Of a DNA stretch of 64,000 bases, positions 57,831-64,000 are shown in pieces (positions within the stretch are counted from its first letter, which is position 1; each line of letters starts with the position of its first letter). Source of the DNA: Hsuehochloa calcarea (Eukaryota; Streptophyta; Magnoliopsida; Poales; Poaceae). The notes below the pieces were generated by a model. That model made no database searches. It had not been told where the DNA came from and was given only the letters and a program-made list of their open reading frames with translations. The stretch spans positions 8,119,763 to 8,183,762 of the forward strand of contig CM070601.1 in assembly GCA_036346395.1 (NCBI GenBank), given 5' to 3'. Position numbers and translations under genes: made by a program.

Positions 57831-58084
57831 ATCAAGTCAAGGACCCGGACTTGAAGCGATGATGTGCGTCATCAAGCTTCAAGAAGATGCAAGGCATTGA
57901 GGTATTTTACCGGTCTTAGGATGTGTTCTTAGTTTTTTACCGGTCTTGGTGTTTGATTAGAAGACCGGATTGCTAATATAGGTTACTGTACTATTAAGAG
58001 GGGTCTTGACTAGTAGCATGACTTAGTCATGTGTTGATAGCTCATTGTGCTTGCTCTAGCTCATCTATGCATGATGCTATTATT

Positions 58085-58302
58085 TGCCAATGAGTTTTGC
58101 AAATAGTCGATGCTCATGTATGATCCTTGTAGCATGTGACTTTAGTTTACAAATGTGTTTTGCAAATAGTTTTAGTCCATGTATCTTATTCCTTGTGGCG
58201 TTGATTCTAAAAGATGGCAAATGTGTTTTGTAACTTGTTGAGAATCTCACATATAACCCTTGTTTGAATTGCACTCAAATTGGCAAATGTGTTTTGCAAA
58301 TT
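58085..58302 (+). repeat. ~65-bp tandem array with GCAAATGTGTTTTGCAAAT core in L2
   Basis: Four units at about 58,087, 58,148, 58,216 and 58,281 share (G/A)CAAATG(T/A)GTTTTG(C/T)AA. The core is itself palindrome-like (TTTGC/GCAAA). The same array lies at 63,690-63,905 in L3. Confidence 0.85.
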
Positions 58303-58329
58303 GAGTTAAGCAAAGTGCAAAGGCTCTCT

Positions 58330-58720
58330 GTGGTCTGGCGGTCTGACAGCCAGTGTCGACCGGTCTAACAGGTGGTATATCGGTCGGACCGCCATGTGTT
58401 GGGCGGTCGGACCAATTGCCTCTTGAGCCGATTCTCTGTGCGGTAGTACCGCTGCTAAAGAAACGGTACTACCGGAGAGCGGAAGTACCGGAGTGTTTAG
58501 CGGTATGTTTTTTTTCAGAGAAGACACTGTTGGAATGTCGTTTCATTTCTGTGAGCGGTTAGACCGCCTCCCCTTTGGCGGTCGGACCGGGATAAAGCGG
58601 TCGGACCAGCCATTAGTTGGTGATCCGATCGACAGTGAGTCTAACGGCTAGTTTTATAGCCGTTGGCTCTTGGGCGGTCCGACCGGCCATTAGTTGGCGG
58701 TCAGACCGGCCTGTCTCTGA
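58330..58720 (+). repeat. Cluster of CGGTCNGACCG palindromic motifs in L2
   Basis: At least eight variants: GGTCTGACAGCC, ATCGGTCGGACCGCC, GGCGGTCGGACCA, GCGGTTAGACCGCC, GGCGGTCGGACCGG, GCGGTCGGACCAGCC, GGCGGTCCGACCGGCC, GGCGGTCAGACCGGCC. Also a related set with TACC in place of GACC: CGGTAGTACCGC, CGGTACTACCGG. The dyad is GGTC-N-GACC. Confidence 0.85.
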
Positions 58721-59544
58721 TTCAATTGAATCTTTCCTCCAATGGCTAGTTTTTGTGTGTGGGCTATATATACCCACCTTGGTCAGTTGGGAAATAGTTG
58801 TTGTTGCTAGTGCCCATATTCATTTTTTGAGCAAAGAGCAAGCCTCTCATCTCTTATGTGCATGTATTGCACTTAGTGAACTTGGAGATCAAACCCTAAG
58901 TGCATGTGTTGCCTTAGGTAGTGGATTGTGTACCCACTTGAGCTTTGACACTTGATTAGTTCAAGTGAAAGTTGAGTCTTGTTACTCTTGGTGTTTGCCG
59001 ACACCTAGACGGTGTGGAGGCATTGTGACCAGTGATCTTCTCAAGAAGCTTGTGAGAAGGTCCGGTGTGGTTGTGAGTGGTTTGGTGCTCACCATCTCCG
59101 GAGTGGAGGAAGATCAACCCGAGTGGAGTGAGGTGTTGGTTCGTGTTGGAATAGGTCTAAGTGGTTGGACTTACCTCGGAGGTGTTGGCTTAATTCGTGG
59201 AACCGGTCCAATTCGTTTGGGCTTACCTCAACGTGGACTAGGGGAGACCAGCAAGTCTCCGATCACCATGGTAAAATATCATTGTGTCCATTGTGGTTTT
59301 ATCTTGTGCTTTACTTTGAGCAATTTACATTACTTGCTTTAATTGCTTATATATCTTTGTATGTTTGCTCTCATTCAATTGTATTCATATTGTTGGTGCA
59401 CTTAGTCAAGCCTAGGTGTTTTAGGTTTTAATTGTGTAAAACCAAAGCGTTATTAGCTTTCACATTATAAATTGGTTTTAGCCAAAGATATTTTTAAAAC
59501 CACCTATTCACCCCCCCCCTCTAGTCGGCCTCCTCGATCTTACA

Positions 59545-60240
59545 CTCCTGTAAAAAAAATGGTCGATTTTGTTTGCACTGAATGGGAAACATTGATGAGG
59601 TATTTGTGGAGTTTCACAGATTTTACATGAATGTATTTATGTTTTATACATTTCACATTCTTGTTAACAGACCTATCACTGAGAATATGCTGATATGATA
59701 TTTTGCCTAGATAGGACTTGTTTGCCACCTCACAAGAAAATTCTAGAACTAGAAGCAAAACTTAGGTAGACATGTACTCAAATTTCTTATTAATTATGTT
59801 GAAGCAAAATTGGATCGAAAATATTCTCCACAATGTCATGGAGCCTGTTTGATTGTATAGAAAATGGTAAATTTGATTTTCCAATGTGAAGGCAGCATGT
59901 TCTGATGCTCATTCAAAGGTCTTTAGGGCCATTGATATCATGAAATAAAATAATAAATATGATCTTGTTAGAAACATTGATGGTGCTATCATCTTACCTT
60001 TTGATTGAGATATATAAACATACATTTTCAAATATTTGCATTGCTTTACAGATATGAAATATTGAAATGTAATCACTTGTGTAAAAGTTCTAACTAGTGT
60101 AAGGATGTTTGTAGTACTGCATTTCTCTTCAAAATTACCCTGAACCTAACATAAATGCTGATAATGAGTAAACAGATCAGAACATGTCTTTAGATTGCTA
60201 TTGTTGCCTATTATTCATGATACATGTCTTTAGATTGCAT
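59545..60240. other. AT-rich intergenic sequence
   Basis: No recognisable gene or transposon end. Near 60,185-60,240 the phrase ACATGTCTTTAGATTGC occurs twice, about 40 bp apart. Confidence 0.5.
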
Positions 60241-60245
60241 CTTAG

Positions 60246-60355
60246 GGTCTCGAGTACATAGTTTTTGAGGTTTCCTTGGCTGACCTTCAAGGCGATGAGG
60301 ACCAGGATTACAGAAAGATCAGACTTCGTGTAGTGGACGTACAAAGAAAGAATGT
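60246..60355 (+). pseudogene. Fragment of ribosomal protein eS1 (S3a) gene
   Basis: The frame from 60,246 reads GLEYIVFEVSLADLQGDEDQ, then DYRKIRLRVVDVQRKNVF. Cytosolic ribosomal protein eS1 (formerly S3a) has GLKHRVFEVSLADLQGDED followed by AYRKIRLRAEDVQGKNVL. The similarity begins right after TTGCATCTTAG, an acceptor-like sequence, and stops after KNVF, so this looks like one exon piece copied from the genomic gene. It has substitutions (KHR to EYI, AE to VV, G to R) and no start or continuation. Non-functional. Confidence 0.8.
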
Positions 60356-60774
60356 TTTTGTAATAGTTGTAGAAGCTAAATTGGGCGAGCTGCCCTTGGA
60401 TGTTTTTTTCTTTTCATTTCATTGTTATCATTTGATGTAGTGGTTTTCATACTTGGAACAGTAGCTTTGATTAATAAAGATGAGGAGAATTGTGAACGAC
60501 ATCTCCTTCCTCCTTGCCTCTCTTATGGACTTTTGTTACGATATTCATTTAATATTTTTAGAGAAGATACTCATTGAATTAGAACCTTTGTTATGAACTT
60601 TGTATATAATATTTATTTATTTTCAAGTAAAAATTTTCAATGTGGGCAAAAAAATGGCACTAAAGGCATAACATAGCCAAATTTTTTAAAAAAGCACAAC
60701 TAAAATCAACTTATTAAACTGTTATGAGTTAAGTCATAAAAAAGTTATAAGTCATAAAGCAAGGGTAGTGCAGT

Positions 60775-60930
60775 CTTTTTACAATGATCGTTCTTATTTT
60801 TGGAGCTAGAGACAATTTTCTAACTAAACATCAACTCTGACTGCTCTAACTTCTCATAGAAGTGGATCCAATGGTGAAGTTGGAGTTAGAACTGTAAAAA
60901 CTTAGAGCCGAGCTGCACCAAACAGGCCCT
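60775..60930. mobile_element. MITE-like remnant ending GCACCAAACAGGCCC
   Basis: The segment ends GCTGCACCAAACAGGCCC, whose reverse complement GGGCCTGTTTGGTGCAGC is a widespread plant DNA-transposon terminus. Internal phrases (GGAGTTAGAACTG, GAAGTTGGAGTTAG) match the style of such elements. The other end is not clear. Confidence 0.5.
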
Positions 60931-61080
60931 AAGATCAAGGAACTGCCTCCGGAGTTTCGTTATATGATCCTATTGAGGTACCTCAATCTTTCACGAACTA
61001 ACATCAAATCAATGCCTGGATCAATCAGAGCTCTCCATGATCTGTAGCATCTCAACCTCTCTCGTACAAATATTTTGGCA
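60931..61080 (+). pseudogene. LRR fragment of an NBS-LRR (resistance-type) gene
   Basis: The frame from 60,931 reads KIKELPPEFRYMILLRYLNL, then SRTNIKSMPGSIRALHDL, a TAG stop, then HLNLSRTNILAVS. The repeat 'L..LRYLNLS.T.I..LP.SI..L..LQ.LNLS.T' is the leucine-rich repeat of plant CC-NBS-LRR immune receptors. A stop replaces the Gln of 'LQHLNL', and similarity ends at about 61,080. It is a short, dead fragment, joined directly to the MITE-like end. Confidence 0.7.
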
Positions 61081-61379
61081 GTCTCTTTTCTTTATCGTCA
61101 GGTGTACTCTATACACCTTTTCAGATGTGATAAATTCTAACGAACCAGGCCAGCCTCAGTTGTTGTTGCTCCTCTGTTATCATCTCCACTAACTAATCAG
61201 CGTCACCTCCTTTGGTAACTAAAACTGAAAGGTTGGCTTTGTCGTGGCATGTGCTCATTAGCTCATACTTACGGGCGCTGCATATGCCGCTTCCATCCGC
61301 ATTTGCCTTGAGAACTTAAGGGTTTGATGAGACTTGCTTGGCAAAGAAACTCAGTTTTGTACCGCGAGGAACCTGAGAG

Positions 61380-61552
61380 AGTGGAATATTTAAGGTAATT
61401 ACACATATTGTATGTATTGATAAGCCAAATGTTACATATATAGACCAAAAGTTATAGTGTGGATCAGGAACCAAAGAGTCTAACACTAAGTGTGGACTAT
61501 GAATCGAAGAGTCAGGAACCAAAAAGTCTAACAGGAACCGAAGAGTCTAACA
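61380..61552 (-). repeat. Element G 3' LTR start with short internal repeats
   Basis: On the minus strand TGTTAGACTCTTCGGTTCC begins right after the tract CTGTGGGGGG (61,553-61,562), an LTR/purine-tract junction. The phrase 'GAGTC(T/A)..AACAGGAACC(G/A)AA' is repeated four times within 90 bp. The LTR end is not resolved. Confidence 0.55.
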
Positions 61553-62526
61553 CCCCCCACAGTTGGAGCGTCAGCGGAACGGACGTTCAAACTGGACCGG
61601 AACTCGGTGAAGACAGAAGTAGGTAGCCCTTTGGTGAAGATGTCGGCATACTGAAGTGGTGTCGGAACGTGAAGAATGTGGACATCGCCAAGACCAACTC
61701 GTTCCCAGACGAAGTGAAGGTCAATCTCAACATGTTTAGTGCGCTGATGTTGCTCTGGATTTGTTGAGAGATAGACCACGATGACATTATCGCAGTAGAT
61801 GAGGGTAGCTCAGTGTGGAGTGTTGTGAAGCTCCCGAAGAAGTTAGCGCAGCCAGCACGCCTTAGCAACAGTATTGGCCACAGCCCAGTATTCAGCCTCC
61901 GCACTCGAACGAGAGACAGTGTGTTGCCGCTTCGAGAACCAAGTGACGAGATTGTCACCCAGGAACACAGTATAGCCTAAAGTGGACTTGCGCGTGTCGG
62001 GACAACCAGCTCAGTCGGCGTCGAAGTAGACAACCAGATCTGTAGAGGTGGCTCGGTGAAGAAGGCTTAGGTCGATGGTGCCGCGAAGATACCGAAGAAT
62101 GCGCTTCTCGGCGACGAGGTGTGGCTCGCGAGGATCATGTATATGGAGGCAAACTTGTTGTATGACGTAGGCAACATCCGGGCGAGTGAAAGTGAGGTAC
62201 TGCAAAGCACCCGCAAGACTTCGGTAGAACGTCGGATCAGCCACAGAAGTGCCAGCAGCAGGAGACCTTGGAGGGAGTGTCAACAGCGATGCTGCAAGGT
62301 TTGCAAGCGGTCATGTCGGCGCGGTCCAGGATGTCTAGAGTATACTGCCGCTGAGAGAGAAACATGCTGCCATCACGACAACTGACAGAAACACCAAAAA
62401 ATGATGAAGTGGACCGAGATCCTTCATAGGAAAAGCCTGCGGGAGGAAGGCAACCACCTGGCGGAGCACACGGTCCAAAGAAGCTGTCAGCACAATGTCG
62501 TCCACATAGAGAAGCAGGTAGACAGT
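61553..62526 (-). pseudogene. Element G: copia reverse transcriptase C-terminus and RNase H, truncated
   Basis: Minus-strand blocks: STVYLLLYVDDIVLTASLDR (YVDD) and KDLGPLHHFLVF at 62,526-62,340; FYRSLAGALQYLTFTRPDVA then YVIQQVCLHIHDPREPHLVA and RYLRGTIDLSLL (62,283-62,011); SRSSAEAEYWAVANTVAKAC (about 61,910); HQRTKHVEIDLHFVWERVGL and PLQYADIFTKGLPTSVFTEF (61,779-61,528). These are in the correct copia order. Stops and small frameshifts are present. The upstream half of the element is cut off by L3 at 62,527. Confidence 0.85.
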
Positions 62527-64000
62527 TGAAGGATCTAGACCCGCCATTATGAGTTAATGGAGTGTTTTAGTGATTAATGATAAATCTATTTGTGAGACTA
62601 ATATTTCTATTATTATATCTAGTGTGTAGTCTCATTTGGATATAAAGATAAAATTCAATGAGGTATGCATTTGCCATCATACTTCTATATATTGTTGCAT
62701 TCCTCGGATCCAAAATATAGGTTGAACTCCACCATAAGTATAACTTGAATATGTGCATATGTTTCTATTACACATTTGTGTATGCACACATTTAGGGGGA
62801 GTTCACTCTATATTTTGTGGTTTCAGTAGTATTGATCCATATTCCGCTCTCCACATATACATTAAGGATCTTTACTTTGAAACATATTCTTGAGTATATA
62901 AAACTTGTGTAGTTCATATATACTCATTTGTTCTCTCATTTATCTATATTCAATTTATGTGCAATTGAAGTGATTATCATCAATTACCAAAGAGAGAAAG
63001 ATTGAAGTATCTTGTCCCACCATTATGAGTTAATGGTATGATGTGGTAATAAATGAAAATCATATTGTGGAACTAACATTTTTCATGTGTTGGATGAATA
63101 GGTTGTGTTCCAGGGTAATGAAGGCTTGAGATGACATCATGAGTTGATCGTAATCAAGTCAAGGTTCAAGTAAAGGATGCATTATGTGTTGATGTGTATC
63201 AAGAGGTTGAAGAAAAGGCAATCATCGTGTGTCGATGATGATTCAAGAAGAGGAGATCATCATAGTTGATCATCAAGTTAAGAAAAGATCCATCATGTGT
63301 TGATGGAGATCTAGTGAATGATGCATCATGTGTTGATGTATATCAAGACTCGGGATGAAGGATGTCATCATGAGTTGATGAACATCGAGTCAAGATCCCG
63401 ATGTAAAAAAAGATCATCATGTGTTGATGATTATCAAAGTCAAGTACTCGGACTTGAAGTGAAGATGTGTGTCATCAAGCTTCAAGAAGTTTCTTAAGGC
63501 AAAGGTATAACTAGCTAGGGCTAAGGATATGTTTCTAGTCTTTTACCGGTCTTGGTGTTTGGTTGGAAGACCGAATTGTTAGTATAGGTTGCCGTACTAT
63601 TAAGAGGGGTCTTGACTAGTAGCATGAATTAGTCATGTGTTGATAGCTCACTGTGCTTGCTCTAGCTCATCTATGCATGGTGCTATTATTTACGAATGTG
63701 TTTTGCAAATAGTCGAGGCTCATGCATTTAATCCTTGTAGCATGTGACTGTACTTTGGAAATGTGTTTTACAAATGGTTGAACTCCATGTGCCTTATTCC
63801 TTATAGTATGATTCTAGAGTTGGCAAATGTGTTTTGTAAATTGTTAAGAATCTTGCATGTGATCCTTGTTGGCATGGCTCATCAATTGGCAAATATGTTT
63901 TGCAATTGAGATTGTTGTGAAAGCCAATGTTGTTTTTCTCAGGAAGAGTGGTAGTACCGACGTGTTGTCGGCGGAACTACCGCACTGGGGTCGTACCAGA
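62527..64000 (+). mobile_element. Family L LTR, copy L3 (runs off the window)
   Basis: The copy starts TGAAGGATCTAGACCCGCC and matches L2 from 57,016 onward through the CATCATGTGTTGATG array (63,175-63,440), the TTTTACCGGTCTTGGTGTTTG phrase (63,540) and the GCAAATGTGTTTTGC array (63,690-63,905). It then enters the GGTAGTACCG motifs at the window edge. It interrupts the reverse transcriptase of element G. Its 3' end and target duplication are outside the window (left flank ACAGT). Confidence 0.85.

Larger units (their letters stand above)
57016..59544 (+). mobile_element. Family L LTR, copy L2 (complete, probably a solo LTR, 2.53 kb)
   Basis: The copy starts TGAAGGATCTAGACCC and ends CCTCGATCTTACA, giving TG...CA ends. 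Flanking 5-mers CTTCT (57,011-57,015) and CTCCT (59,545-59,549) differ by one base, as expected for an old target duplication. No primer site or coding region follows. CTATATATACCCACCTTGG at about 58,764 may be the TATA region. A third copy starts at 62,527. Confidence 0.75.

Noticed and set aside
57690..58302. CRISPR-like arrays of short repeats with spacers
   Set aside because: This is eukaryotic DNA. Repeats are inside LTR copies, spacer lengths vary (33-68 bp) and no cas genes exist.

Overview
The window is nuclear DNA of a plant, almost certainly a grass (Poaceae, rice-like). The evidence is spliced genes with GT-AG introns, a plant-only calcium-dependent protein kinase, a plant ABI-like SCAR/WAVE subunit, and nested LTR retrotransposons of grass type (copia LTRs opening TGTTGGAAATATGCCC, gypsy antisense ORFs of the 'putative gypsy type transposon' family, GGGCCTGTTTGG-type DNA transposon ends). 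There are no bacterial operons, CRISPR arrays or phage genes.

Layout. 1-15.1 kb is a nest of repeats: a TGTAAC-type LTR-like block, a copia-type LTR (family A) split by a 4.87-kb TG...CA element (B) with a GGTTC target duplication, a second partial copy of B, and the 3' end of a Tat-like gypsy element (D1). 15.1-18.8 kb is mostly featureless intergenic sequence. 18.9-23.1 kb holds a gene for a 653-residue protein with ten Cys/His GGG repeats (WRKY19-like/loricrin-like family), with a 5'-UTR intron and small upstream ORFs. 24.6-35.9 kb is one copia element (C) expanded to 11.2 kb by further insertions (an Angela/BARE-like LTR in two pieces, a second A LTR, and a second Tat-like gypsy end, D2).

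36.4-39.9 kb is a complete eight-exon CDPK gene (542 aa). Convergent to it, 41.0-51.1 kb on the minus strand is an eight-exon ABI-like (ABIL) gene of about 282-287 aa. Its second intron is about 8.2 kb because a 7.5-kb short-LTR copia element (E) sits in it, and E is itself interrupted by a 1.8-kb non-autonomous LTR element (F) carrying what looks like a captured ABC-transporter fragment. All splice sites of both genes look intact.

51-54.7 kb is AT-rich intergenic DNA with short tandem arrays. 54.7-59.5 kb contains two copies of one about 2.5-kb LTR family (L) placed head to head, forming an inverted repeat with arms of more than 2 kb. 60.2-61.1 kb has fragments of a ribosomal protein eS1 (S3a) gene and an NBS-LRR-type LRR gene. 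61.3-62.5 kb is the 3' half of another copia element (G), cut by a third L LTR that runs off the window.

Functionally, only three intact host genes are supported: a putative nuclear regulator (Cys/His repeats plus EAR-like motif), a Ca2+-dependent kinase, and an actin-nucleation complex subunit. They are not obviously one pathway. I found no convincing novel multi-gene system. The most unusual structures are the giant LTR inverted repeat with ordered internal motif arrays, the twice-invaded ABIL intron, the host-gene fragment in F, and the indel-rich duplicated block at 3.3-11.4 kb.
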